Positions 37,079 through 45,334 of a stretch of DNA of 64,000 bases are shown in pieces. The notes below the pieces were generated by a model, which saw only the letters and a list, made by a program, of their open reading frames with translations, had not been told where the DNA came from and did not search any database. Position numbers and translations under genes: made by a program. Source of the stretch: Pseudomonas mendocina (GTDB lineage Bacteria; Pseudomonadota; Gammaproteobacteria; Pseudomonadales; Pseudomonadaceae); NCBI RefSeq assembly GCF_003008615.1, contig NZ_CP027657.1:3906001-3970000 (forward strand), in the 5' to 3' direction. Numbering within the stretch: position 1 is the first letter of the stretch; every line of letters begins with the position of its first letter.

Positions 37079-37498
37079 ATGCCCATGCTAATCGTCTCCA
37101 ACAGCGTCCACTTGCCGGATGATGAAATCGAGCTGACTGCCATACGCGCCCAGGGCGCCGGTGGGCAGAACGTCAACAAGGTATCCAGTGCGGTGCACCT
37201 GCGTTTCGACAGTCAGGCCTCGTCTCTGCCGCCGTTCTACAAGGAGCGTCTGCTGGCGCTTTCCGACAGTCGCATCACCAGCGGCGGTGTGGTGATCATC
37301 AAGGCGCAGCAGTATCGCACTCAGGAGCAGAATCGCGCCGACGCCCTGGAGCGACTGGCTGAGCTGATTCGCAGTGCGGGCAAGGTGGAGAAGAAGCGCC
37401 GCCCGACCAAGCCGACCCTGGGCTCGAAAACGCGTCGTCTCGATGGCAAGAGCAAACGTGGGGCGATCAAGGCGGGAAGGGGCAAGGTGGACTTCTAG
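37079..37498 (+). CDS. arfB: alternative ribosome-rescue peptidyl-tRNA hydrolase ArfB
   Basis: A 139-residue release-factor-like protein. The GGQ catalytic motif is at residues 28-30 (RAQGAGGQNVNK), and the basic C-terminal tail (KKRRPTKPTLGSKTRRLDGKSKRG) inserts into the empty mRNA channel of stalled ribosomes. There it hydrolyses the peptidyl-tRNA, as a backup for tmRNA. ATG 37085 (MLIVSNSVHL) is an equally likely start; neither has a clear ribosome-binding site. Confidence 0.92.
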   Translation: MPMLIVSNSVHLPDDEIELTAIRAQGAGGQNVNKVSSAVHLRFDSQASSLPPFYKERLLALSDSRITSGGVVIIKAQQYRTQEQNRADALERLAELIRSAGKVEKKRRPTKPTLGSKTRRLDGKSKRGAIKAGRGKVDF

Positions 37499-37528
37499 TG
37501 GCGTTTCAGCAGTCAATCGCCGGCGGCT

Positions 37529-37607
37529 GCAGGGTGCGTCGTGCGCACCTAGGGGATCGATGCCATTCTATGGTGCGCGCGGCCTAGGCGGCCCCGCGAC
37601 ACCCTGC
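37529..37607. repeat. degenerate GTAGGGTGCG-type palindrome
   Basis: GCAGGGTGCG...GTGCGCACC at 37529-37549 is answered by GGTGCGCGCG (37572-37581) and CACCCTGC (37600-37607), an inverted copy interrupted by about 15 bases. It is a decayed relative of the intact palindrome at 52956-53019. Confidence 0.6.
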
Positions 37608-37717
37608 CCGCGTCCGGCCAGGTAGGCCTGATAGTCGGTGATACGGTACTCGCGCGGCTGCTCCAGCAGCGCCTTGATGTCCGGGCCATGCGGCTGCGAC
37701 TCATCGAGCCTCCTCAT
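37568..37717 (-). other. short reading frame after gap, possible gene remnant
   Basis: Directly after the gap stop codon, a 49-codon frame reads MRRLDESQPHGPDIKALLE then QPREYRITDYQAYLAGR before running into the palindrome at 37529-37607. The first 36 residues look like real protein in composition (mixed polar and helical residues), while the end is low-complexity. GAGGAGG inside it would better serve an ATG in another frame (37704), which gives an unconvincing Arg/Ser-rich product. It may be a truncated gene, a small real gene or chance. I do not recognise it. Confidence 0.3.
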
Positions 37718-38719
37718 TCAGGCCATGCGCGCCAGGATCAGGCAGTTGTCCAGCATACGGTTGGAAAAGCCCCACTCGTTGTCGTACCAGGCCATGACCT
37801 TGAGCAGCTTGCCGCTGGCCTTGGTGTGGTTGGCGTCGAAGATCGACGACAGCGGGTTGTGGTTGAAATCGCAGGACACCAGCGGCAGGGCGTTGTAACC
37901 CAGCACCGGTGACTGCTCGCTGGCAGCCTTGAACAGGGCGTTGACCTCTGCTGCATCGGTCTCGCGCTGGAGTTGCAGTGTCAGGTCGACCAATGACACG
38001 TTGATCACCGGTACCCGTACCGCCATGCCCGTGAGTTTTCCGGCCAGTTCCGGCAGCACCAGACCGACGGCCTCAGCGGCGCCGGTTTTGGTCGGGATCA
38101 TCGATTGGGTGGCCGAGCGCGCGCGGTACGGGTCGCTGTGATAGACGTCGGAGAGATTCTGGTCGTTGGTATAGGCGTGGATGGTGGTCATCAGCCCCTG
38201 CTCGATGCCCAGCTCGCGATGCAGAACCTGAGCGACTGGAGCCAGGCAGTTGGTCGTGCAGGAGGCGTTGGAGAGGATCTGCATGTCCGGCGTCAGCACT
38301 TGCTCGTTGACGCCGAATACCAGTGTGGCATCGGCGCCTTTGGCGGGGGCCGAGATCAGTACCTTGCGGGCGCCTGCCGTGAGATGGGCGGCCGCCTTTT
38401 CGCGTTCGGTGAACAGCCCGGTGCATTCCAGCACCACGTCGACCTGATGGGTTTTCCACGGCAGTTCGGCTGGGTTGCGAATGGCGCTGACGGCGATTTT
38501 ATCGTCCCTGACCCATAGGCTTTCGCCATCGACCTTGACCGTTTCGGCAAAGTGGCCGTGCACGCTGTCATATTGCAGAAGGTGGGCATTGATCGCGCTA
38601 TCGCCCAGATCGTTGATCGCCACGACCTGCAGATGTTGGCGATAATTCTGGGTATAGAGTGCGCGTAGCACGTTGCGGCCGATACGGCCAAAGCCATTGA
38701 TGGCGATTCGTAGTGTCAT
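37718..38719 (-). CDS. gap: glyceraldehyde-3-phosphate dehydrogenase, type I
   Basis: A 333-residue NAD(P)-dependent dehydrogenase oxidising glyceraldehyde 3-phosphate. The Rossmann motif is NGFGRIGR, the NAD-selective aspartate is in AINDLGD, and the catalytic cysteine is C154 in SNASCTTNC. Its place divergent from edd fits the Entner-Doudoroff route of pseudomonads. CAGGAAC precedes the start. A HexR box lies 22 bases upstream, indicating control by KDPG levels. Confidence 0.95.
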   Translation of the reverse strand: MTLRIAINGFGRIGRNVLRALYTQNYRQHLQVVAINDLGDSAINAHLLQYDSVHGHFAETVKVDGESLWVRDDKIAVSAIRNPAELPWKTHQVDVVLECTGLFTEREKAAAHLTAGARKVLISAPAKGADATLVFGVNEQVLTPDMQILSNASCTTNCLAPVAQVLHRELGIEQGLMTTIHAYTNDQNLSDVYHSDPYRARSATQSMIPTKTGAAEAVGLVLPELAGKLTGMAVRVPVINVSLVDLTLQLQRETDAAEVNALFKAASEQSPVLGYNALPLVSCDFNHNPLSSIFDANHTKASGKLLKVMAWYDNEWGFSNRMLDNCLILARMA

Positions 38720-38740
38720 GGTGAGGTTCCTGTGATTTTG

Positions 38741-38755
38741 TTGTTTTAATTACAA
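38741..38755. promoter_or_regulatory. HexR-type operator, gap side
   Basis: TTGTTTTAATTACAA fits TTGT-N7-ACAA, the operator reported for HexR in P. putida at zwf, edd and gap-1. It begins 22 bases upstream of the gap start codon. Confidence 0.75.
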
Positions 38756-38802
38756 GATTATGCCGATTAATCTAGAAATCAAGTTCAGCGAGTGGCAGTA
38801 TT

Positions 38803-38817
38803 TTGTTGTAAAAACAA
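38803..38817. promoter_or_regulatory. HexR-type operator, edd side
   Basis: TTGTTGTAAAAACAA again fits TTGT-N7-ACAA, 32 bases upstream of the edd start. One box per divergent gene supports joint derepression of gap and edd when KDPG binds HexR. Confidence 0.75.
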
Positions 38818-38848
38818 ATAAATGTTAGTCGCAAGCCTGGAGAAGCCC

Positions 38849-40672
38849 ATGCATCCCCGCGTCGTAGAAGTCACTGACCGTCTGATCGAGCGCAGTCGTG
38901 CCACGCGCCAGCGCTACCTGGCGATGATTCGTGCGGCCGCCAGCGAAGGGCCGCAACGTGGCAAGTTGCAGTGCGCCAACTTCGCTCACGGCGTGGCCGG
39001 TTGCAGCGGTGACGACAAGCAGACCCTGCGTCTGATGGAGGCGGCCAACGTGGCCATCGTGTCTGCCTACAACGACATGTTGTCGGCCCATCAGCCCTAC
39101 GAAACCTTTCCCGAGCAGATCAAGCAGGCGCTGCGTGAGCTGGGTTCGGTGGGCCAGTTCGCCGGTGGCGTACCGGCCATGTGCGATGGCGTCACGCAGG
39201 GCGAGCCGGGCATGGAGATTGGCATCGCCAGTCGCGAGGTGATCGCCATGTCCACCGCCGTGGCGCTGTCGCACAACATGTTCGACGCCGCGTTGTATCT
39301 GGGCGTGTGCGACAAGATCGTGCCGGGCCTGGTGATGGGGGCGCTGCGTTTCGGTCATCTGCCGTCGATATTCGTGCCGGCCGGGCCGATGACCTCGGGC
39401 CTGTCCAACAAGGAAAAGGCCGATGTGCGCCAGCGCTACGCGGAAGGCAAGGCCTCGCGCGAAGAGTTGCTGGCTGCCGAAATGGCTGCCTATCACGGCC
39501 CTGGCACCTGCACGTTCTATGGCACCGCCAATACCAACCAGCTGTTGATGGAAGTGATGGGGCTGCACCTGCCGGGTGCCTCGTTCATCAACCCGGGGAC
39601 GCCGCTGCGCGATGCATTGACCCGTGAAGCCGCGCAGCAGGTCACCCGCCTGACCAAGCAGAGCGGCCAGTTCATGCCCATTGGCGAGATCGTCGACGAG
39701 CGTTGCCTGGTCAATTCCATCGTCGCCCTGCATGCCACGGGTGGTTCGACCAATCACACTCTGCACATGCCGGCCATCGCCCGTGCGGCCGGTATTCTGC
39801 TGACCTGGCAAGACATGGCCGATCTGTCCGAGGTGGTGCCGACCCTGGCCCACGTCTATCCCAACGGTAAGGCCGATATCAATCACTTCCAGGCTGCTGG
39901 CGGTATGGCGCTGCTGATTCGCGAGCTGCTCGAAGCAGGTCTGCTGCACGAAGATGTCAACACCGTGGCGGGACATGGTCTGTCGCGCTATACCCGTGAA
40001 CCCTTCCTTGACGGCGGCAAGCTGGTGTGGCGCGACGGCCCGCGCGAAAGCCTGGAGGAAAGCGTACTGCGCCCCGTTGCCCGGCCATTCTCGGCGGAGG
40101 GTGGCCTGCGTTTGATGCAAGGCAATCTCGGGCGCGGAGTGATGAAGGTCTCAGCCGTGGCGGCGGAGCATCAGGTGGTGGAGGCGCCTGCGCTGGTTTT
40201 CGAAGATCAGCTGGAACTGGTCGAGGCGTTCAAGGCTGGCAAGCTGGAGCGCGATTTCGTTGCCGTGGTGCGTTTTCAGGGGCCGCGCAGCAATGGTATG
40301 CCCGAGCTGCACAAGATGACGCCTTATCTCGGGGTGCTGCAGGATCGTGGCTTCAAGGTGGCGCTGGTGACTGACGGGCGTATGTCCGGTGCTTCCGGCA
40401 AGATTCCGGCTGCCATCCATGTCTGCCCCGAGGCTTTCGATGGTGGGCCGTTGGCACGGGTGCGCGACGGCGATCTGCTGCGCGTGGACGGCCAGAGCGG
40501 GGAACTGCTGCTGAGGGTTGACGAGAACGAGTTGGCGTCACGCGAGCTGGCCGAGGCGCCAGCCCCGGCCATGGGCTGTGGGCGCGAGTTGTTCGCCTTC
40601 ATGCGTCACAACTTCAGCACGGCGGAGCGGGGCGCCAGTGCCTTTACCGCCAGCCTGGAGTCACTGACCTGA
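38849..40672 (+). CDS. edd: 6-phosphogluconate dehydratase Edd
   Basis: A 607-residue iron-sulphur dehydratase (IlvD/Edd family) converting 6-phosphogluconate to KDPG, the first dedicated step of the Entner-Doudoroff pathway. Family blocks include [59 protein letters not shown], and [18 protein letters not shown]. Cluster cysteines are in the CDG and GTCTFYG blocks. ATG 38849 ([12 protein letters not shown]) is preceded by GGAG at six bases and matches orthologues; an in-frame ATG nine codons earlier lacks a site. Confidence 0.96.
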   Translation: MHPRVVEVTDRLIERSRATRQRYLAMIRAAASEGPQRGKLQCANFAHGVAGCSGDDKQTLRLMEAANVAIVSAYNDMLSAHQPYETFPEQIKQALRELGSVGQFAGGVPAMCDGVTQGEPGMEIGIASREVIAMSTAVALSHNMFDAALYLGVCDKIVPGLVMGALRFGHLPSIFVPAGPMTSGLSNKEKADVRQRYAEGKASREELLAAEMAAYHGPGTCTFYGTANTNQLLMEVMGLHLPGASFINPGTPLRDALTREAAQQVTRLTKQSGQFMPIGEIVDERCLVNSIVALHATGGSTNHTLHMPAIARAAGILLTWQDMADLSEVVPTLAHVYPNGKADINHFQAAGGMALLIRELLEAGLLHEDVNTVAGHGLSRYTREPFLDGGKLVWRDGPRESLEESVLRPVARPFSAEGGLRLMQGNLGRGVMKVSAVAAEHQVVEAPALVFEDQLELVEAFKAGKLERDFVAVVRFQGPRSNGMPELHKMTPYLGVLQDRGFKVALVTDGRMSGASGKIPAAIHVCPEAFDGGPLARVRDGDLLRVDGQSGELLLRVDENELASRELAEAPAPAMGCGRELFAFMRHNFSTAERGASAFTASLESLT

Positions 40673-40688
40673 GGTGAGTGCACCATAG

Positions 40689-40722
40689 AAGCCCCGGCGG
40701 CGCGCTGTGCTACGGGGTTTGC
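40689..40722 (+). terminator. probable terminator after edd
   Basis: AAGCCCCG/CGGGGTTT stem (one G-T pair) with a 16-base loop, 17 bases after the edd stop; only a short T-tract. Confidence 0.55.
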
Positions 40723-40808
40723 TGGCGCGGGTTACTCGCGAAGCAGTACACCACTGAAGTTAGGCTTGGCGGACTGTTCGCGGGCGCTACTAGCGGCCGG
40801 CGTTCCGG

Positions 40809-40904
40809 TTCGCCCTACCTGGCTGAAGCCCGGCATAGCCCGAAGGCATCCGGGCTACCGGCTCGGCGCAGCTCGGTTGGGCCTGTAGGGCGGGTGCAAC
40901 CCGC
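40809..40904. repeat. composite REP-like palindromes between edd and rdgC
   Basis: The stretch holds TTCGCCCTACC, then GCCCGG...CCGGGCTACCGG, then GTAGGGCGGGTGCAACCCGC. The outer parts CGCCCTAC and GTAGGGCG are inverted copies, and the last block is itself a palindrome (GCGGGT..ACCCGC). It shares the GTAG/CTAC boundary seen in other palindromes of the window. The gap holds no convincing gene. Confidence 0.55.
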
Positions 40905-40937
40905 CAAGCCCTCTGGCGAGTTGCGCCCGTCCTGCGC

Positions 40938-41858
40938 TCAGATTCCCTGCGGAATCTCTTCGCCGCCCAGAGCGGTGAACAACTCCGGCAGGAACTCCAC
41001 CAGGGTCATCATCATCAGGATGAAGCTGGCATCCTGCTGGGCCAGCGCATCGTCGCCACCGTCCTGTTCGGCTTGCTCTTGCAGAACGTCCTCGAAGCGC
41101 AGGCGTTTGATGGTCAGCTTGTCGTCGAGCACGAAAGACAATTTGTCCTGCCAGGCCAGCGACAGCTGGGTGACCTGCTTGCCGGTGGACAGGTGCAACT
41201 GGATTTCCTCACTGGTCAAATCCTGGCGCTTGCAGCGCACCACGCCACCATCTTCGTGAGTGTCGCGCAGCTCGCATTCGTCCAGAACGAAGAAACCTTC
41301 CGCTGCTTTCTGGGTTTTCAGCCAGTCGGTCAGCGTGGCAGTCGGCGCGATCTTCACCGACAGCGGGCGCACCGGTAGCGAACCCATGGCTTCGCGCAGG
41401 GTGGAGAGCAGGTCTTCGGCTTTCTTGGCGCTGGCACTGTCCACCAGAATCAGGCCCTGCTTCGGCGCGATGGCGGCGAAGGTGCCGGATTTGCGAATGA
41501 AGGCGCGCGGCAGGAACGCCTGCACGATCTCGTCTTTGATCTGGTCGCGCTCTTTCTTGTACACCTTGCGCATCTGGGTGTTCTCGATCTCGTCGACCTT
41601 CTCCTTCAGCGCGTCGCGCACCACCGAGCCCGGCAGGATGCGCTCTTCCTTGCGCGTGCCAATCAGCAGGAAATCGCCGCTGACGTGTACCAGAGGTGCG
41701 TCGGCGCCTTTGCCAAAGGGGGCGGTGAAACCATAGGTGGTCAGCTCTTGGGTAGCGCAGGGGCGGGCCGGCTTGCTGGCCAGTGCGGTCTCCAGTGCTT
41801 CGGCGTCGAAGGGAATGTCCTGAGTGAGGCGGTAGACCAGCAGGTTACGGAACCACAT
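40938..41858 (-). CDS. rdgC: recombination-associated protein RdgC
   Basis: A 306-residue ring-forming DNA-binding protein that modulates RecA. The start [26 protein letters not shown] is diagnostic, as are [18 protein letters not shown] and the acidic C-terminus. ATG 41858 gives family length; the frame extends further but without homologous character. It forms the left side of a divergent region with two tRNA genes, as near PA3263. Confidence 0.95.
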   Translation of the reverse strand: MWFRNLLVYRLTQDIPFDAEALETALASKPARPCATQELTTYGFTAPFGKGADAPLVHVSGDFLLIGTRKEERILPGSVVRDALKEKVDEIENTQMRKVYKKERDQIKDEIVQAFLPRAFIRKSGTFAAIAPKQGLILVDSASAKKAEDLLSTLREAMGSLPVRPLSVKIAPTATLTDWLKTQKAAEGFFVLDECELRDTHEDGGVVRCKRQDLTSEEIQLHLSTGKQVTQLSLAWQDKLSFVLDDKLTIKRLRFEDVLQEQAEQDGGDDALAQQDASFILMMMTLVEFLPELFTALGGEEIPQGI

Positions 41859-42159
41859 GAGCGGGTGACTCTCCATTGGTATTGAGGTCGCAGGCAGCGT
41901 CTTCCTGGGCTTTCTCGCTTGGAAAGGGCGGGGCTGCGACGGATGTAAGGGTGTGGACAGTTTGCGTGATCGCGATTCGTCCATCGGCACAGAGCGCGCA
42001 TTATTCTCCGCTGGCGAGCTCAGGCCAACCCTGACCACGGGCCTGTGAGAAAATTCGCCGGTATCGCCTAAGTTCTTGCTGGGCCGATGAATTTTTTTGC
42101 ATGAGGGGCTTGCCAAGGCCCGGATCGCTCTCTAGAATGCGCCCCACTTCGAGAGTGAA
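41859..42159. other. 301-base gap, rdgC to tRNA-Val
   Basis: No coding sequence is convincing here. It holds the rdgC upstream region and the tRNA-Val promoter near its right end. No palindromic repeat was seen. Confidence 0.6.
42110..42138 (+). promoter_or_regulatory. promoter of tRNA-Val/tRNA-Asp
   Basis: TTGCCA (42110-42115) and TAGAAT (42133-42138) with an exact 17-base spacer, 21 bases before tRNA-Val, followed by a GC-rich discriminator (GCGCCCC). Confidence 0.75.
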
Positions 42160-42235
42160 GGGTGATTAGCTCAGCCGGGAGAGCATCTGCCTTACAAGCA
42201 GAGGGTCGGCGGTTCGATCCCGTCATCACCCACCA
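42160..42235 (+). tRNA. tRNA-Val (anticodon TAC)
   Basis: A 76-base cloverleaf with acceptor stem GGGTGAT/ATCACCC, anticodon loop CTTACAA with TAC at 42193-42195, T-arm around GGTTCGATCC, and encoded CCA. It is co-transcribed with tRNA-Asp 15 bases downstream. Confidence 0.98.
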
Positions 42236-42250
42236 ATCTCGCAGTTACGC

Positions 42251-42327
42251 GCAGCGGTAGTTCAGTCGGTTAGAATACCGGCCTGTCACGCCGGGGGTCG
42301 CGGGTTCGAGTCCCGTCCGCTGCGCCA
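42251..42327 (+). tRNA. tRNA-Asp (anticodon GTC)
   Basis: A 77-base cloverleaf with acceptor stem GCAGCGG/CCGCTGC, anticodon GTC at 42285-42287, T-arm CGGGTTCGAGTCCCG, and encoded CCA. Confidence 0.98.
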
Positions 42328-42514
42328 TTTCTATCCTCGCTTCATCCCCTCCTGTGACAATCATTCGGCACTCGCCGAAAACTTCAGAAAATTCCTTTGT
42401 TTGCTTGAACTTATGCGCACTGCTCGGCTCCTATGCCGTAGCCAGTTATCGTGGCGGACTGCTAAGCTCGCGCTTTCACACGACGGCCTTCGGGCGCATC
42501 TACAAGGAACAAGC

Positions 42515-43234
42515 ATGAAACAGCATCGTTTGGCGGCGGCAGTTGCCCTGGTGGGCCTGGTGCTAGCCGGTTGCGATTCGCAAACCAGCGAAGTCGAACT
42601 CAAGAGCCCGGCGCAGAAAGCCTCCTATGGCATTGGCCTGAACATGGGCCGCAGCCTGTCCGAAGAAGGCATGGACGATCTGGATTCCAAGGCCGTCGCC
42701 CAGGGTATCGAAGACGCGCTGGCGAAGAAGGAGCCACGCATCAAGGACGAAGACATGATCGAGGCCTTCTCCTTCCTGCAGACACGTGCCGAAGAGCGCA
42801 TGGTTGCACTGAACAAGGAAGCGGCCGAAGCCGGCAAGAAATTCCTCGAAGAGAACGGCAAGCGTGACGGCGTCGTGACCACCGAGTCCGGCCTGCAGTA
42901 TGAAGTGGTGAAGAAAGCTGACGGCGCACAGCCGAAAGAAAGCGACGTGGTGACCGTTCACTACGAAGGCAAACTGACCGACGGCACCGTATTCGACAGC
43001 TCCGTCGCTCGTGGCAGCCCCATCGATCTGCCGGTTGGCGGTGTGATTCCGGGCTGGGTCGAAGGTCTGCAACTGATGCACGTTGGCGAGAAATACAAGC
43101 TGTATATCCCCAGCGAGCTGGCTTACGGCGAGCAGAGCCCGTCTCCGGCTATCCCGGCCAACTCGGTCTTGGTGTTCGATCTGGAGCTGATCGGCATCAA
43201 GGATCAGAAGGCCGCCGAGCCGGCTGCCGAGTAA
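42515..43234 (+). CDS. fkpA: FKBP-type peptidyl-prolyl isomerase lipoprotein (FkpA/Mip-like)
   Basis: A 239-residue envelope isomerase. The lipobox LVLAGC gives a lipidated cysteine at residue 20. A helical dimerisation domain at about residues 30-120 (KASYGIGLNMGRSLSEEGMDDLD) precedes the FKBP domain from about residue 125 (VTVHYEGKLTDGTVFDSS, VGGVIPGWVEGLQLMHVGEKYKLYIPSELAYGE). ATG 42515 has AAGGAA upstream. It lies near rdgC as PA3262 does in P. aeruginosa. The lipoprotein signal distinguishes it from secreted FkpA of enterics. Confidence 0.92.
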   Translation: MKQHRLAAAVALVGLVLAGCDSQTSEVELKSPAQKASYGIGLNMGRSLSEEGMDDLDSKAVAQGIEDALAKKEPRIKDEDMIEAFSFLQTRAEERMVALNKEAAEAGKKFLEENGKRDGVVTTESGLQYEVVKKADGAQPKESDVVTVHYEGKLTDGTVFDSSVARGSPIDLPVGGVIPGWVEGLQLMHVGEKYKLYIPSELAYGEQSPSPAIPANSVLVFDLELIGIKDQKAAEPAAE

Positions 43235-43251
43235 CACTTTCGTGTGTCAGC

Positions 43252-43285
43252 ACAACGCCCTGTCTTGACGGGGCGTTGTCGTTTC
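43252..43285 (+). terminator. terminator after fkpA
   Basis: Stem ACAACGCCC/GGGCGTTGT with a ten-base loop, followed by a T-rich stretch. Confidence 0.8.
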
Positions 43286-43504
43286 TGGAGGGTATCGGGT
43301 ATCGCGCTGGTGCTTGAGTGTTACGCTTATGCACATCATGGGAAGCATTCCCAATAAGCGCCAGCTACATCTGCAGCCTGCTTGTGTCAATCAGCAACTT
43401 ATTGATTTTCATGAGTTTTATGTGCTGTATAAAAAATGCCCGATCTGAGCGAAGGCCCCATGCCACGGGGCTTTGGTAAGCTTGTTGAAGGTATTTTCAC
43501 AGAG

Positions 43505-43527
43505 TTATCCACAGCTTCGGTGGATAA
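43505..43527. promoter_or_regulatory. inverted pair of DnaA-box-like sequences
   Basis: A perfect consensus DnaA box TTATCCACA (43505-43513) is followed six bases later by an opposed near-match (GGTGGATAA, 43519-43527), so the pair can also form a hairpin. It lies 44 bases upstream of the YkvA-like gene, after an A/T-rich run at 43395-43440. This is not the genomic oriC context (no dnaA, gidA or rpmH), so the role is unknown. Confidence 0.45.
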
Positions 43528-43570
43528 GCGAGGCAAGCCCAGACACTGCCTGGCTTGCCGAGGAGGGCCG

Positions 43571-44008
43571 ATGAAAGCTCCATGGAAACTGACCCGTTAC
43601 CTGCCCCTGGCGGCGCGCTTCCTGCGTGAGGGACGTCTACCGGAATTGCTCCGTGCGTTGGGTGACAAGCGTACGCCGCAGGGCGAGCGTTTCGCAGCGC
43701 TCAAAGAGGATCTGCGTCTGCTGCGCGCACTCTGCCTGGCCTGGTTCAAAGGTGAGTATCGGCAGATCAGCAGCCAGGCCTTGCTGATGGTGGTGGCGGC
43801 GCTTCTGTACTTCCTGAGCCCGCTGGATGCGATCCCTGACTGGTTGGTGGGCGTCGGCTTCGTCGATGATCTAGCCGTGCTGGCTTGGGTGATGCGCACC
43901 TGGCACGCCGAACTGGAGGCGTTCAAGGCCTGGCGCGACAAGCAGAGCCCGGAGCGCCTGGCGCTTATCGAACATTTGCCGACTGACGAGCAGACGGTTC
44001 ACTCATAG
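43571..44008 (+). CDS. YkvA (DUF1232) family protein
   Basis: A 145-residue protein with the YkvA-type segment ALLYFLSPLDAIPDWLVGVGFVDDLAVLAWVMR (residues about 75-108), a hydrophobic hairpin with conserved aspartates. AGGAGG precedes ATG 43571; an earlier in-frame ATG would add an unlikely leader crossing the DnaA-like hairpin. Function of the family is unknown, probably membrane-associated. Confidence 0.8.
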   Translation: MKAPWKLTRYLPLAARFLREGRLPELLRALGDKRTPQGERFAALKEDLRLLRALCLAWFKGEYRQISSQALLMVVAALLYFLSPLDAIPDWLVGVGFVDDLAVLAWVMRTWHAELEAFKAWRDKQSPERLALIEHLPTDEQTVHS

Positions 44009-44170
44009 CGACGCTGTGCGCGTCGGGAGTCATAGTTGTGGTTATGCACCGCTCTCAGTGCTATTGAGCACGCCCTGCAGGGCAGGGGCCTGTTAAGATG
44101 GCAGCTCGCAAGGAAGGTGCCGAGATCGTAGATCCTGCTTTCCAACGGCGTTATTGAGATGGAGAGCTCC

Positions 44171-44494
44171 ATGACTGTGCAAATCATTGCCCGCGACGGC
44201 GAACCGGAATACGCCGTACTGCCCTGGGCCGATTACCAGGCCTTGTTGAAGGCGGCAGGGCGCGAGGAGTCCGCCGCAATCGCTGCCCCCACACCGGCTC
44301 CGACAGCCACTCGCGCGCCGCTGGAGCAGTTGCAAGTGTTGCGTGAGGCCAAGGGCTTGAGCCCGGAAGCACTGGCTCGCAGTGTAGGTATCAGCCCTCA
44401 CTACCTGGCCATGATCGAGCGTGGTGAGCGCCAACCCGATGCCGCAATCCTGCGTTCGTTGGCCTGGGAGCTGGGCTTGGAGGGCTGGTCTTGA
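44171..44494 (+). CDS. XRE-type helix-turn-helix protein
   Basis: A 107-residue protein: an N-terminal segment (MTVQIIARDGEPEYAVLPWADYQALL) like the antitoxin half of some HTH families, an Ala/Pro/Thr-rich linker, then an HTH (LQVLREAKGLSPEALARSVGISPHYLAMIERGERQPD, about residues 55-92). GGAGAG precedes ATG 44171, which is preferred to ATG 44159. It overlaps the next gene by four bases if that uses TTG. Target unknown. Confidence 0.8.
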   Translation: MTVQIIARDGEPEYAVLPWADYQALLKAAGREESAAIAAPTPAPTATRAPLEQLQVLREAKGLSPEALARSVGISPHYLAMIERGERQPDAAILRSLAWELGLEGWS

Positions 44495-44856
44495 GCGTGC
44501 GCATCAGTCGCCAGCACTGGCAGGCCTTGCTCGCAGAGCTGGACGATGCCCGCCGCCAACGTCATCTGCTGACCTATCGCGCGTTGATCGAGCGCCTCGA
44601 TCTACCGACTCCCGCCATGCAGACCCTTGCTGCGGCACTTGAGCATCTGGCTGCGCTCGATGCCCGTGCCGAACGTCCCCTGCGCAGCGCATTGGTGATC
44701 AGCCAGGGCGCAAGCCGTTTGCCGCGTACCGGTTTCTTCGACTGTGTAACGCGCCTGGGGCGTTTCAGTGGCGCTTCCGATGGCGTCGCGGCGGCGTCCT
44801 GGCACGCAGCAGAGGTTGTGCGTGTGTTCGAATTCGATTATCCCGCCGATGTCTAG
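44491..44856 (+). CDS. unknown protein, overlapping HTH and Sel1 genes
   Basis: A 121-residue protein (MSVRISRQHWQALLAELDDARRQRHLLTYRALIERL...) without a signal peptide or recognisable catalytic motif. The front looks like a winged-helix or helical DNA-binding fold; the later part is beta-rich (RLPRTGFFDCVTRLG, EVVRVFEFDYP). TTG 44491 overlaps the HTH gene stop and has GGAGGG six bases upstream; GTG 44497 is an alternative. It overlaps the Sel1 gene by eight bases, so the three are translationally coupled. Confidence 0.7.
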   Translation: MSVRISRQHWQALLAELDDARRQRHLLTYRALIERLDLPTPAMQTLAAALEHLAALDARAERPLRSALVISQGASRLPRTGFFDCVTRLGRFSGASDGVAAASWHAAEVVRVFEFDYPADV

Positions 44857-45334
44857 GCTCCTCTGGCGTCTACGCGCTCGACTGGGCTACTGGCTGGCTC
44901 GACGGCTGTTCCATTGGCCATGGGTGATGCGTCAGCCGCGTGCCTGGCAGTGGATGCAGGGCCAGTACGGACGCATGGCCAACCTGGGCGACACTTCGGC
45001 GCAGAGCTTTTATGGCCATATCCTGCTGTTTCGCGGGCAAGGCCTGGGCGCGCGCGAGGAGGGGCTGCGTCTGTTGTGCCTGGCTGCTGCCGGTGGTGAT
45101 GGCAAGGCTGCCTACCAGTTGGGGGTTCAGGCCCTGCAAGGCAATACCCGACAGGCACCGGACGGCCAGGAGGCCGTGCGCTACTGGACGCAAGCGCTGG
45201 CGGCCGGGCACCCGCTCGCAGCCAGTCGTCTCAGTCAGCTGTACCGTGACGGTGCGCCCGGTGTTGCAATCGATTCCACATTGGCCGAGCGTTATGCGGC
45301 ACAGGCGGACGATGTCTCTCGTTCAGGCCGCTGA
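44849..45334 (+). CDS. Sel1-like repeat protein
   Basis: A 161-residue protein with two or more Sel1/TPR-like repeats (AREEGLRLLCLAAAGGDGKAAYQLGVQAL and AVRYWTQALAAGHPLAASRLSQLYRDG). A basic, hydrophobic N-terminus (LLWRLRARLGYWLARRLFHWPW) may bind membrane. It ends 12 bases inside the convergent EAL-CBS-GGDEF gene. Role unknown; Sel1 repeats usually bind other proteins. Confidence 0.75.
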   Translation: MSRLLWRLRARLGYWLARRLFHWPWVMRQPRAWQWMQGQYGRMANLGDTSAQSFYGHILLFRGQGLGAREEGLRLLCLAAAGGDGKAAYQLGVQALQGNTRQAPDGQEAVRYWTQALAAGHPLAASRLSQLYRDGAPGVAIDSTLAERYAAQADDVSRSGR

